From the NCBI RefSeq assembly GCF_934924865.1, contig NZ_OW235315.1:310001-374000 (forward strand): 64,000 bases of DNA. Reading direction: 5' to 3'. The notes under the pieces were generated by a model. That model was not told the origin of the DNA. It was given only the letters and a program-made list of their open reading frames with translations, and searched no databases. Shown piece by piece: positions 20,254-28,877 of this stretch; positions within the stretch are counted from its first letter, which is position 1, and each line of letters begins with the position of its first letter. Both the position numbers and the translations under genes were made by a program. The DNA comes from Tepidibacter aestuarii. Its GTDB lineage: Bacteria; Bacillota; Clostridia; Peptostreptococcales; Peptostreptococcaceae.

Positions 20254-21564
20254 ATGAAAATTAGAAATAAAGCAATAGCTACAACTTTAATAGGGGCAAG
20301 TTTATTAACAAATATGATGCCTGTATTTGCAAATGAAAATCCACATAAAGATAAGGATTTAAAACCTGTATTAATATCAGCAGAAAAGCCAGTTCCAGTA
20401 CTTATTAATAATGCACCTAATAAGAGTGTAAATGTAAATATAGATGGGAAAATAGTAACTTTCCCAGACCAAAAACCTATATTAATAAAAGCTGAATCAA
20501 GAACTATAGTTCCAGTAAGATTTATAACTGAACACCTAGGAGGAACAGTTTCTTGGGATGAGGATACAAAGACAGCTATGATTAAACTAGATGGTAAGAA
20601 AGTTGAACTACCTGTTAATAAAAAATATGCTAAAGTAGATGGAGAACAAGTAGAACTTGATTCATCAGCTAAATTAATAAGCAACAGAACTTTCGTACCT
20701 TTAAGATTTGTATGCGAAACTTTTGGATATGATGTTTCTTGGGATGATAAAACTGACACAGTAAAATTAAATAAAAAAGATGATAATGTTTATACAGGAG
20801 GAAGCAAGTACTTTGATGAAGAGTTAGGACTTTACAAAATGTTTGGAAATGTTACTAATATAGAAAATGATACTATATTAGTTGAAGGTGAAGGATTATA
20901 TAATCAAATAAAATTTAATATAAATGAAGATACTGAAATAGTAGATTTAGATGGGATGAAATTATCAAAAGACGATATAAAGGATGCAAGCGAAATAATT
21001 GTTTATCATGATCAAAAGATGACAAGAAGCTTACCTCCTATAGCAAACGCTCAAAAAATAGTAGTTGCTGATTTGAATGTAAAGGATGGAAAGATATCAC
21101 AAATAACTGATGTAAAGAATGGAAAGATGTTCCTTGTAGGAAGCATGAATGATGGAATAAACTTTAACATAACTGATAAAACTGTAATAGTTAATGAAGC
21201 TGAGCAAAAATTAACATCTGATGCTTTAACTAAAGGAGCAGATGTTGAAGTATATTATGGAAATATAATGACTATGAGCTTACCTCCAATAACTAGTGCA
21301 AAGAAGATAGTAGTTAAAGGGGTATATACTATGACAGGTAATGTTAAAACTATACAAAAGAATTCTATATTAGTTGAAGGTGAAGGACTATACGATCAAA
21401 TAAAATTCAATATAACTGATGAAACTAAGATAGTTGATAAAGAAGGAAAAGAATTATCAAAATCAGACATCAAAGAAGGAAGCAAGGTAGTAGCATATCA
21501 CGGTGGAGCTATGACAAGAAGTTTACCTCCAATTACAAATGCAACTAAGATAATAGTTGAATAA
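20254..21564 (+). CDS. Secreted copper-amine-oxidase-N (stalk) domain protein with three repeats
   Basis: 436 residues. Signal peptide 1-26 (basic MKIRNK, hydrophobic core, cut near VFANEN). Residues about 55-175 form a copper amine oxidase N-terminal type stalk domain with the paired signature SRTIVPVRFITEHLGGTVSWDEDTKTA and NRTFVPLRFVCETFGYDVSWDDKTDTV. Then three repeats of about 76 residues (197-272, 280-355, 361-436), each closing with a SLPPI-N-N-A-KIVV motif; the first and third are near copies, the second is diverged. It probably sits in or on the cell wall. Transcription from an ECF-type promoter suggests envelope stress. ATG 20254 follows GAAGGGAG. Confidence 0.85.
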   Translation: MKIRNKAIATTLIGASLLTNMMPVFANENPHKDKDLKPVLISAEKPVPVLINNAPNKSVNVNIDGKIVTFPDQKPILIKAESRTIVPVRFITEHLGGTVSWDEDTKTAMIKLDGKKVELPVNKKYAKVDGEQVELDSSAKLISNRTFVPLRFVCETFGYDVSWDDKTDTVKLNKKDDNVYTGGSKYFDEELGLYKMFGNVTNIENDTILVEGEGLYNQIKFNINEDTEIVDLDGMKLSKDDIKDASEIIVYHDQKMTRSLPPIANAQKIVVADLNVKDGKISQITDVKNGKMFLVGSMNDGINFNITDKTVIVNEAEQKLTSDALTKGADVEVYYGNIMTMSLPPITSAKKIVVKGVYTMTGNVKTIQKNSILVEGEGLYDQIKFNITDETKIVDKEGKELSKSDIKEGSKVVAYHGGAMTRSLPPITNATKIIVE

Positions 21565-21580
21565 TAAATAGATTTAAACA

Positions 21581-21612
21581 AAAAATAGCAGGAATGTTCC
21601 TGCTATTTTTTT
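21581..21612 (+). terminator. Rho-independent terminator
   Basis: AAATAGCAGGAA pairs with TTCCTGCTATTT around TG, followed by T. It ends the stalk-domain protein gene. Confidence 0.9.
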
Positions 21613-21758
21613 GTTATAATGAACTATAAAATTATTTACCATTGAGAATATATATAGATAATTTTTATAGTGAATTTCAACAAAATCTACATACTAGAAT
21701 ATTTTAAAATATAGATTTTGTTATAATGAATAAGATATTAATTTAATTGGAGGATATT

Positions 21759-22703
21759 ATGGAAGATAGATATAGAATTTATTCAAAATATTTAAAGGAA
21801 AAGTACGGAGAAAAGGTGTACAAGCTTCCTCTAAATCTACCGTTGACTTGTCCTAATAGAGATGGAGCCGCTGGGGTTGGAGGATGTAGTTTTTGTGCAG
21901 ATGTTGGAGCTGGATTTGAGTCTTTAGAGAATACACTCTCAGTAAAAGAACAGTTAGAAAAGAATATGGACTATATAAGAAGAAGATATAAGGCAAATAA
22001 GTTCATTGCATATTTTCAAAACTACACTAATACTTATATGGAGATTGATAAGTTTAGAAACTATATGAATGAAGCGATTATTGATGATGTAGTTGAGATA
22101 TCAGTTTCTACAAGGCCAGATGCTATAAATGATGAGTATTTAAAAATATTAAAAAATATAGAATCAAAAGGTGTAAACATATCTATAGAGCTTGGACTTC
22201 AAACAGTAAATTACCATACACTTAAAAAGATAAACAGAGGACATACGCTAGCTGAGTTAATAGATGCAGTTATAAGAATAAAAAAATATGGATTTGAAAC
22301 TACAGTTCACTTAATACTAAATCTTCCAAATGATAATATGGATGATGTAATAGAAAATGCTAAGGTATTATCTGCGCTTAAAGTAGATGGAGTCAAGCTT
22401 CATTCACTTTATATAGCGAAGGGAACTAAGATGGCTTGTGAGTACAAGAATGAAGAAATAGAAATGATAGAATTAGAAGAGTATGTAAAAAGAGTTTGTG
22501 TATTTTTACAGTATACATCAAAAGATGTAGTTATACACAGACTTATAGGTAGGGCACCTGAAGAAGATACACTATTTTGCAATTGGAATACCTCTTGGTG
22601 GAAAATAAAAGATATGATAGATGAATATATGGATAATAATGATATACACCAAGGCGATAAGTGTGATTATTTAAATGGAAAAAGTGTCAAAAAATTTGTT
22701 TAG
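21759..22703 (+). CDS. Radical SAM protein, TIGR01212 (YtqA/YhcC) type
   Basis: 314 residues. The cluster motif is CPNRDG-N-GGCSFC near residues 30-46, in the spacing typical of the YhcC/YtqA subgroup related to Elp3. These bind a 4Fe-4S cluster and S-adenosylmethionine; in the YtqA/YtqB pair the product modifies tRNA. Also seen: ELGLQTVNYHTLKKINRGH and VHLILNLPNDN. ATG 21759 follows TTGGAGGA; an in-frame TTG at 21747 is inside that site. Nine bases separate it from the next small gene, so both are likely in one transcript. Confidence 0.9.
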   Translation: MEDRYRIYSKYLKEKYGEKVYKLPLNLPLTCPNRDGAAGVGGCSFCADVGAGFESLENTLSVKEQLEKNMDYIRRRYKANKFIAYFQNYTNTYMEIDKFRNYMNEAIIDDVVEISVSTRPDAINDEYLKILKNIESKGVNISIELGLQTVNYHTLKKINRGHTLAELIDAVIRIKKYGFETTVHLILNLPNDNMDDVIENAKVLSALKVDGVKLHSLYIAKGTKMACEYKNEEIEMIELEEYVKRVCVFLQYTSKDVVIHRLIGRAPEEDTLFCNWNTSWWKIKDMIDEYMDNNDIHQGDKCDYLNGKSVKKFV

Positions 22704-22712
22704 GAGAATACT

Positions 22713-23039
22713 ATGTATATAAATGGAAATTTGAAACTAGATAGTGATTTTGAAATAAGAGTTATAAGAGAAGATGAATTGGATGTGGATTTATTTATAG
22801 ATATAAATTATAGAAGTGTAGATCTTAATATAGGAAATAATGATTTAAATATATCTAGGATACAGTTTCAAATGGTAAGGGCTGTGCTTTTAAGGTTTAG
22901 CAAAAATGGAACGAGAATGACTTGCCATATGTTAAGAGATATAGATTTATATTCTGCATTTAGTAACTTTGAAATAGAATATAAGGATAAGGTTGTTAAT
23001 ATAAAGCAGATAGAAGAAAGGGTTGAGTTTAGTATTTAA
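22713..23039 (+). CDS. Small hypothetical protein
   Basis: 108 residues, not recognised. Predominantly beta-strand patterns (alternating hydrophobics) with an acidic N-terminal half and no membrane segment. It lies between the radical SAM gene (9 bases upstream) and the CPBP-like gene (18 bases downstream), so it is probably the middle cistron of a three-gene operon. RBS AGGAGAA precedes ATG 22713. Confidence 0.6.
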   Translation: MYINGNLKLDSDFEIRVIREDELDVDLFIDINYRSVDLNIGNNDLNISRIQFQMVRAVLLRFSKNGTRMTCHMLRDIDLYSAFSNFEIEYKDKVVNIKQIEERVEFSI

Positions 23040-23057
23040 TTATGAGGAGGGTTTGAA

Positions 23058-23579
23058 GTGGGGGAATGTAGTAGTTGTAAAAAGTCTATACTTGATAAGA
23101 TAAAAGATATGTTTTTGAGACTGAATAGGCATTTATACAATATGGATGTAGTAACTTTTATTTTATCTATAATACTTATGCAGTATTTATCTGTTATAAT
23201 TGTTAGCCCTTTGATTATGCTCTTTCCCGATAATAACGCAGCTGCTCCTTTTGATGGAAATGAAGCAAAGGAGGTTATATTTATAGTAGGAGTTATCATG
23301 GCTCCTTTGTTTGAAACTCTTATATATCAAAAACTTATTATCGATATATGCGATAAGATAAAGTGGTTTAATAATAGAAAGTATATTGGAATTCTAGCAT
23401 CTGGAGCAATATTTGGATCAAGACATACTTATAGTCCTCGGTATATAGTTCATATGTTTGTGATAGGAAGTATATGGGCATATGCTTACACTATATATAA
23501 GCAAAAGAAAAAGCATCCGTATTGGGTAGTATGTTGTATTCATGCCATTAATAACTTTATAGCTCTTATGATTATATAA
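23058..23579 (+). CDS. CPBP-family intramembrane protease-like protein, motif 1 degenerate
   Basis: 173 residues with four or five hydrophobic segments after a 30-residue Cys/Lys-rich N-terminus (CSSCKK). Motif order fits the CPBP (CAAX protease/bacteriocin-processing) family: APLFETLIYQ in place of PxxEExxxR, FGSRHTYSP (FxxxH) and HAINNF (HxxxN). The first Glu and both His regions remain, but the second Glu is Thr and the Arg is Gln, so activity is doubtful. GTG 23058 follows GAGGAGG. Confidence 0.75.
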   Translation: MGECSSCKKSILDKIKDMFLRLNRHLYNMDVVTFILSIILMQYLSVIIVSPLIMLFPDNNAAAPFDGNEAKEVIFIVGVIMAPLFETLIYQKLIIDICDKIKWFNNRKYIGILASGAIFGSRHTYSPRYIVHMFVIGSIWAYAYTIYKQKKKHPYWVVCCIHAINNFIALMII

Positions 23580-23596
23580 AAAAATATATTTAAATG

Positions 23597-23628
23597 ATTG
23601 AAAGGATGTTTTTAACATCTTTTTTTTT
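23597..23628 (+). terminator. Probable terminator
   Basis: AGGATGTT pairs with AACATCTT around TTT, followed by nine T. It ends the radical SAM/CPBP operon. Confidence 0.7.
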
Positions 23629-23638
23629 ATGAAAAATA

Positions 23639-23667
23639 TTGACAAAAATCAAAATAAACGATATTGT
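23639..23667 (+). promoter_or_regulatory. Sigma-A promoter for the YbjQ gene
   Basis: TTGACA (23639-23644), 17 bases, TATTGT (23662-23667). The palindromic operator at 23670-23695 lies directly downstream over the start site. Confidence 0.65.
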
Positions 23668-23669
23668 TA

Positions 23670-23695
23670 TAGTGTACTAATTAATTAGTGCACTA
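23670..23695. promoter_or_regulatory. Palindromic operator, likely for the YtrA-type GntR regulator
   Basis: A 26-base near-perfect palindrome, TAGTGTACTAATT and AATTAGTGCACTA. It immediately follows the -10 box before the YbjQ gene, with the GntR/ABC genes downstream. YtrA-subfamily regulators bind long AT-centred palindromes of this kind before their own operons; assignment to the 24147 gene is inference. Confidence 0.6.
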
Positions 23696-23740
23696 TATTA
23701 TTACTATAGACATGATGAGATTTACAAGGAGGAATTATAT

Positions 23741-24061
23741 ATGATAATTACGACAACTAATACAATACAAGGAAAGAATATAAAAGAATATAAGGGAATA
23801 GTATTTGGAGAAGTTATAGTAGGTGTTAATATAATAAAAGATTTCATGGCAGGAGTTAGAGATATAGTTGGAGGAAGGTCTAAAGCCTATGAAAATACAC
23901 TAGGAAAATCAAGAGAAGAAGCAATAGAAGAACTAAAAAGAAAAGCTACAGCTCTTGGCTCAAATGCAGTAGTTGGATTAAAAGTGGATTATGAAACTTT
24001 AGGCCAAAACGGAGGAATGATTATGGTTACTGTTTCAGGAACGGCAGTTGTTTTTGAATAA
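23741..24061 (+). CDS. YbjQ family (DUF74) protein
   Basis: 106 residues, typical size. Family signature: [62 protein letters not shown]. The fold forms pentameric assemblies and has been called heavy-metal-binding, but its role is unsettled. Soluble, ATG 23741 follows AAGGAGGAA. It lies behind the palindromic operator and ahead of the GntR/ABC genes with an 85-base gap that contains a weak hairpin (AAAGGCTAC/GTAGTCTTT). Confidence 0.9.
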   Translation: MIITTTNTIQGKNIKEYKGIVFGEVIVGVNIIKDFMAGVRDIVGGRSKAYENTLGKSREEAIEELKRKATALGSNAVVGLKVDYETLGQNGGMIMVTVSGTAVVFE

Positions 24062-24146
24062 AATCTATAGATAGTAAAGGCTACTTAAACTATTAATTCA
24101 TATGTGTAGTAGTCTTTATACTAATTGAATTAAAAGGAGGGTTGAT

Positions 24147-24506
24147 ATGAACTTTGATAATAGTAAGCCTATATATACTCAAATAATCGAAGATATAAAA
24201 AAGAAGTTAATTAGAGGAGATATAAAATTAGGAGATAAAATGACTTCTCAAAGAGAACTTGCTAAAGAAATAAAAGTTAATCCTAACACAGTTCAAAGAG
24301 CATATAGAGAGATGGAAAGTATGGGTCTTGTAAAAACATTAAGAGGGCAAGGTACATTTATAACTGAAGAAACAGATGTTTTGGTAGAAATAAAGAATGA
24401 TATGGCGAGTGAAATACTTATTAAATTCATTCAAGAAATGAGATCTTTAGGATTTAAAGATGATGAAATGATAAATTTAATAAAAGAATGGCAACAGAAA
24501 CTATAG
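24147..24506 (+). CDS. GntR-family regulator, YtrA subfamily
   Basis: 119 residues. The winged HTH at 1-75 has the family sequence PIYTQIIEDIKKKLIRGDIKLGDKMTSQRELAKEIKVNPNTVQRAYREME and GLVKTLRGQGTFI. The C-terminal tail is only about 45 helical residues, as in the YtrA subgroup that lacks a large effector domain and usually controls an adjacent ABC exporter. The ATPase gene starts 12 bases later. RBS AAAGGAGGG. Confidence 0.92.
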   Translation: MNFDNSKPIYTQIIEDIKKKLIRGDIKLGDKMTSQRELAKEIKVNPNTVQRAYREMESMGLVKTLRGQGTFITEETDVLVEIKNDMASEILIKFIQEMRSLGFKDDEMINLIKEWQQKL

Positions 24507-24518
24507 GAGGTGCGAATA

Positions 24519-25217
24519 ATGATAGAATTTATAAATGTTAATAAAACTTTCAAAAAAACAAAAGCTCTAGATGATTTAAATTTAAAAATAGAAACAGGGA
24601 AAATTATAGGACTATTAGGACCTAATGGTTCTGGTAAATCAACTTCATTAAAAATGATTGCAGGATTAAATAGACCTGATAGTGGTAAAATAGTAATTTG
24701 TGGGCAGAAACCTTGTATTGATACAAAAAAAGACATTGCATATCTTCCAGAAATAGATTATTTACATTCAAATATGAATATAAAACAAATGGCAGAATTT
24801 ATATCTTCATTTTATTATGACTGGGATTTCAATAAATATGAAGAGTTACTTAAAGTTTTGAAATTAGAAGAAAATATGATAATAGGAAAAGTATCTAAAG
24901 GTATGAGAGCAAAAATAAAACTTTTACTAGCTTTCTCTAGAAATGCAAAAATAATACTTTTAGACGAACCTTTATCTGGAATTGACATATTGACAAGAGA
25001 AGAAATAGTTGAAGCTGTAATAAGAGATTATAGAGAAGGAGAACAAACTATAATATTCTCTACTCATGAAATATCAGAAACTGAAAACATATTTGAAGAT
25101 GTTATATTTATGGAAAAAGGGAAAGTAAAGCTTTCTGGAAATGTAGATGACATAAAAATGAAATACAATATGTCCTTAAGTGAAGTTATGAAAGAGGTGT
25201 ATAGAAATGCTATTTAG
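24519..25217 (+). CDS. ABC transporter ATP-binding protein (YtrB type)
   Basis: 232 residues. Walker A GPNGSGKS near 34-41, Walker B IILLDEPLSGID, switch His in STHE. The signature region reads VSKGM instead of LSGGQ, usual for this exporter group linked to GntR regulators. Powers the membrane protein encoded just downstream. ATG 24519 follows AGGAGGTG; the in-frame GTG at 24510 is part of that site. Confidence 0.93.
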   Translation: MIEFINVNKTFKKTKALDDLNLKIETGKIIGLLGPNGSGKSTSLKMIAGLNRPDSGKIVICGQKPCIDTKKDIAYLPEIDYLHSNMNIKQMAEFISSFYYDWDFNKYEELLKVLKLEENMIIGKVSKGMRAKIKLLLAFSRNAKIILLDEPLSGIDILTREEIVEAVIRDYREGEQTIIFSTHEISETENIFEDVIFMEKGKVKLSGNVDDIKMKYNMSLSEVMKEVYRNAI

Positions 25218-25983
25218 TTTATTTAAAAAAGATTTAATCAAATTTAAAAAAGAAACTATAATATTTTTAGGTTTAGTTTTAATAATAAATATGTTTTTTC
25301 TTTATAAAACTTATAATGGGTGGAACATAGAGTCTGCAGTTGCTATTAATATATTTTTATTTCCAATAGCATTTTTAATACCATTATTGCTGTCAGGTTC
25401 TAAGCTTATAGGTCAAGAATGGAAAGACAATACTATTTATCTTACTATGAGTTTGCCTGTATCTAGCGAAAAGATATTTTTAAGTAAATTCTTAGCTGTA
25501 ACAGTTCAATATGCTGTATCAAGTTTATCGATAATTGCTATTACTGGTATTCAATTTTTGATCTTTTTTCATAGAAGTCCTCACGCTGAAGAAATGAAAC
25601 AGTTATTTGATATAAGACTTTTTAGTATGGGAAGTTTTTTCTATATTCTTTCGGTAGCTGGGCTTATATATATAATTAGTATAATATTTTTATCATCTTT
25701 AACAGGAAAGATGTTTAAAAAATATTCTAAATTAGTCAGTTTCGGCTTATTTTTTACTATTTTAATTATAGGAGGAAGAGTAATAGATTTTATAGTTAAG
25801 TCTTTGCAAAAAACAATGTTCACTGTTATTCAAGGAGGCGAATATATAAATGCAGAAGATATCATGGAGGTATTACAAAGAGTTGGTTTAGGGTTTCTTG
25901 AAACTTCTTTGATACTTTTATTATTAGCAGGTATTATTTATTTTGTGACATGCAAAATATATGACAAAAAGATAGAAATATAA
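25207..25983 (+). CDS. ABC-2 type permease, partner of the YtrB-like ATPase
   Basis: 258 residues with six hydrophobic segments (about 17-35, 48-70, 100-122, 143-165, 175-195, 232-252). It overlaps the ATPase gene by 11 bases, showing translational coupling. No sequence signature for a substrate; relatives respond to cell-wall antibiotics, which is only an analogy here. Confidence 0.88.
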   Translation: MLFSLFKKDLIKFKKETIIFLGLVLIINMFFLYKTYNGWNIESAVAINIFLFPIAFLIPLLLSGSKLIGQEWKDNTIYLTMSLPVSSEKIFLSKFLAVTVQYAVSSLSIIAITGIQFLIFFHRSPHAEEMKQLFDIRLFSMGSFFYILSVAGLIYIISIIFLSSLTGKMFKKYSKLVSFGLFFTILIIGGRVIDFIVKSLQKTMFTVIQGGEYINAEDIMEVLQRVGLGFLETSLILLLLAGIIYFVTCKIYDKKIEI

Positions 25984-26020
25984 TCAGATAAAATGTAAAT
26001 ATAGTTTACTATTAATTATA

Positions 26021-26053
26021 AAAAATGGATAAGATGTCTTATCCATTTTTTTG
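26021..26053. terminator. Bidirectional terminator
   Basis: AAAAATGGATAAGA pairs with TCTTATCCATTTTT around TG. It overlaps the stop codon of the convergent DMT transporter gene and ends the GntR/ABC operon. Confidence 0.9.
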
Positions 26054-26896
26054 TTTTATATTATATAAATATATAGCAAATCCAGAACCTATTATCAATG
26101 TATAGCCTATAAAGCTAAAAGCATCGGGAAGTTCGCTCCAAAGTATAAATCCTAACAGTCCTGAAAAAATTACATTAGTGTAATTGTATATTGAAATTTC
26201 ACCAGCTGGTGCAAGTTTATATGCTAAAGTTAAACTAAATTGAGCAAGGGATGCAACTATTCCAGTCATCATAAGTATAAGAAACTGATGTAAGCTTAAA
26301 GGCTTAAAATTTATCATCATCAAAGGAAACATTATACACGATGATACAAATGAGAAATAAAAAACTATAGTGTAAAATTCTTCTTTATCTCCAAGAAGCC
26401 TAACCATAGTATAAGCCGCACCTGCGAATATAGCAGATATAATACCTACAAACGCAGGAAATGCTTCTATATTGAATTGTGGCTTTATTATAAATAGAGC
26501 ACCTAAAAAAGCTACTATTAAAGATGGTATTTGTATAGGAGATGGCTTTTCATTTAAGAACCATAGAGCAAATAATGTTACGAAGAAGGGATTCAACTTA
26601 TTTAACATTGAAGAATCTGAAAGTAACATATGGTCTATAGTGTAGAAATATGCAATCATACCTATAGTTCCAAGAATAGATCTTAGAATCAGATGTTTTT
26701 GATTTTCTTTTTTACCAAAGAAATTTTTCTTGTTCTTAATAACTAAGAATGCAGCTACAAAAGTGCTTATAAGATTTCTGAAAAAAGTCTTTTCTATAGT
26801 AGGAACATCTCCGGCCAGTTTAACTAATGCCCCCATTAAAGCAAAGCAAAACGATGAAAAAAGCATATAAAGAATTGCTTTTGATTTATTGTTCAT
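26039..26896 (-). CDS. DMT superfamily (EamA) transporter
   Basis: 285 residues with ten hydrophobic segments and two EamA halves (LMGALVKLAGD-type first half, GAAYTMVRLLGD second half). Membrane exporter of unknown substrate, second of this superfamily in the window and not closely similar to the one at 16266. The ATG at 26896 (MNNKSKAIL) is preferred because AAAGGA lies 9 bases upstream; the frame is open 35 codons further but without a ribosome site. Confidence 0.87.
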   Translation of the reverse strand: MNNKSKAILYMLFSSFCFALMGALVKLAGDVPTIEKTFFRNLISTFVAAFLVIKNKKNFFGKKENQKHLILRSILGTIGMIAYFYTIDHMLLSDSSMLNKLNPFFVTLFALWFLNEKPSPIQIPSLIVAFLGALFIIKPQFNIEAFPAFVGIISAIFAGAAYTMVRLLGDKEEFYTIVFYFSFVSSCIMFPLMMINFKPLSLHQFLILMMTGIVASLAQFSLTLAYKLAPAGEISIYNYTNVIFSGLLGFILWSELPDAFSFIGYTLIIGSGFAIYLYNIKQKNG

Positions 26897-27117
26897 CAAA
26901 TCAAGTCCTTTCGAATAATATTGCATTGTGTATACAATTGTATAATAATTATCGTATTTTGTAAAATCGTTTTGAGTGTAATATAAAAACAGTATATTCA
27001 TACTTGTTTCTATACGTTATTGTTATTATACTAGATTAGTAAACATATTTGGGAAGAATTGTAAATAAAGATAATATTAAGTGATTAAAATTGATTAATT
27101 TTGACAGGGGGTATAAT

Positions 27118-27624
27118 ATGAATAAAATTATAAGTATTATTTTAATAAGTATATGTAGTATAAGTTTTTTAGTAGGGTGCGATAAGGAGAAGAAATCAGA
27201 TTTGGATATATCTAAAGATGATGTAGTTATTTCTGAAAGCACTGATAATGAAAGTTTAAATGATGATCCGTATAAGGATAATAGATACTATGTAGGAGGA
27301 ATTGATGATCCTGCTAAATTTGAAAAAATATTTAATGAAGTGAAAAAAATAGTATCTGAAGATGATAAAAATAAAATTTCTGAGTATGTTATTTATCCAT
27401 TAAGAGTAAATCATGATAAATCTAGCAGAGAAATTAACACTCCAGATGAATTTACAAAAAACTATGATAACATATTTACTAAGGAAGTAAAAGAGGCTCT
27501 TTTAAACCAAGATGTTAAAGATACATTCGTAAATTACCAAGGGGTAATGGTAGGTAATGGAGAAATATGGTTTGGTTCATCAGAAGATTTATCTAAATAT
27601 GGAATTATTGCAATTAATAATTAA
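27118..27624 (+). CDS. Putative lipoprotein, unknown function
   Basis: 168 residues. Lipoprotein signal: MNKIISIILISICSISFLVGC, with the lipobox LVGC placing the lipidated Cys at residue 21, so it is anchored outside the membrane. The mature part is acidic and Asp/Asn-rich, with a C-terminal YVIYPLRVN...GEIWFGSSEDLSKYGIIAINN region resembling small extracytoplasmic lipoproteins of Clostridia. ATG 27118 follows AGGGGG. No neighbour suggests a role. Confidence 0.75.
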   Translation: MNKIISIILISICSISFLVGCDKEKKSDLDISKDDVVISESTDNESLNDDPYKDNRYYVGGIDDPAKFEKIFNEVKKIVSEDDKNKISEYVIYPLRVNHDKSSREINTPDEFTKNYDNIFTKEVKEALLNQDVKDTFVNYQGVMVGNGEIWFGSSEDLSKYGIIAINN

Positions 27625-27635
27625 AATATAAAAAA

Positions 27636-27672
27636 GCAAAGCATCAGTTTATAAAATGATGCTTTTGATTTT
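27636..27672. terminator. Probable bidirectional terminator
   Basis: AAGCATCA pairs with TGATGCTT around a loop of about 11 bases, between the convergent lipoprotein and 386-residue protein genes. T-rich on both outer sides. Confidence 0.65.
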
Positions 27673-28809
27673 ATTTCCATTTATATCACATATGTTAACT
27701 TTTGCAGAGCCATTTTCATATGTAAAATACATAATCTTCTTAATCTTATTATCATCTATTCTAAAATCTTCTATTCTAACAGGCCCATATAAATTTTCAT
27801 CTTCTAAAACAGTTTCAATATTTTTATTATATCCTACAGATTGTATCTTACCTTTATGATTTTCGTCATACGATGTATATATTAATGTATAATCTTCGTT
27901 AAATGTTAGTGAATCAATAGATGGAACTGCCCCGAACATATCTGTATTGTAGTCAATAGTATCAATTTTATAATTATCTTGATCTTTACGTTGATTTCTG
28001 TTCATGAATATATTTAATTTAGAGTTAGAATTTATATTCATACCGATAAATCCATTACCATTATATAGTCCTCTAGCATTTACTATGTTTTTAATAAGAG
28101 GTCCATTAAATTTATCTATATATTCTCCACTATAGTACATTCTATAAAGGTCCAGCTTGTCTTTATTTATCTTAGTATAAGATAAACAATTATCAAGTGA
28201 ATTTGCGTTGACTATGTATAGAGGTTTTTTATAAAAAGTTTGATGTTTAGGTGCATTATTGTTTGTAAAAGATGAGAAAAAATCATTGTGTAAGGTTTGT
28301 TTATATATTAAATCATCATCTTTGCTTGAAAAAAATAATGATCCATTTTTAAAATCCATGCTATCTGCATTTTCAAATTTAAATATATCTTGTTTTTCTG
28401 AATTAAATTTAATTAAGCCATCATCATCATATCTTACTTCTGTTTGAACTACTCCGTAATTGCAAGCAGTTATTATATCATCTGATGCAAAACTATCAAA
28501 AGTTAGAAAATCATTTAAATATTTATGAGACTTATACTTATTAAGCTGCGTTATTTCATCAGTATTTAAATCTAGTAGGTATATGTATGAATAAGGCACA
28601 TCATCTTCGTATTTAGTAGATGTAATGACTAAACAAGGATTTTTATAAGTCTTACAAAAGTCTATATTAGTTATTTTACCAAGCTTTTTAGATTCTATAT
28701 TTACATGAGGTTTAATTACATCTTCATAGTTTTCTCTTTGATATGAATAAGATAAAAAAGTTAAAAATAAGAGTAGTGTAAATGCTATTAAAAAACTGTA
28801 CTTTTTCAT
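27649..28809 (-). CDS. Membrane-anchored extracellular protein, unknown
   Basis: 386 residues. A single hydrophobic stretch at 5-22 acts as signal anchor or uncleaved signal. The remainder is Asp/Asn/Tyr-rich with repeated beta-strand blocks about 40-50 residues apart (for example SYIYLLDLNTDEITQLNK and KKPLYIVNANSLDNCL), which suggests a beta-propeller, but I see no named repeat family. Divergent from the membrane protein gene at 28878. ATG 28809 follows GGAGGAGA. No function assigned. Confidence 0.7.
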   Translation of the reverse strand: MKKYSFLIAFTLLLFLTFLSYSYQRENYEDVIKPHVNIESKKLGKITNIDFCKTYKNPCLVITSTKYEDDVPYSYIYLLDLNTDEITQLNKYKSHKYLNDFLTFDSFASDDIITACNYGVVQTEVRYDDDGLIKFNSEKQDIFKFENADSMDFKNGSLFFSSKDDDLIYKQTLHNDFFSSFTNNNAPKHQTFYKKPLYIVNANSLDNCLSYTKINKDKLDLYRMYYSGEYIDKFNGPLIKNIVNARGLYNGNGFIGMNINSNSKLNIFMNRNQRKDQDNYKIDTIDYNTDMFGAVPSIDSLTFNEDYTLIYTSYDENHKGKIQSVGYNKNIETVLEDENLYGPVRIEDFRIDDNKIKKIMYFTYENGSAKVNICDINGNKIKSIIL

Positions 28810-28877
28810 AGTTCTCCTCCAATTAATGGTATAATTAGATTATATTTGATATAGATTTTTATAACAAGAGGTGAATA

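Noticed and set aside
20214..20759. 181-codon minus-strand frame opposite the stalk-domain protein
   Set aside because: Shadow of the plus-strand gene, which has a signal peptide, family motifs and a ribosome site.
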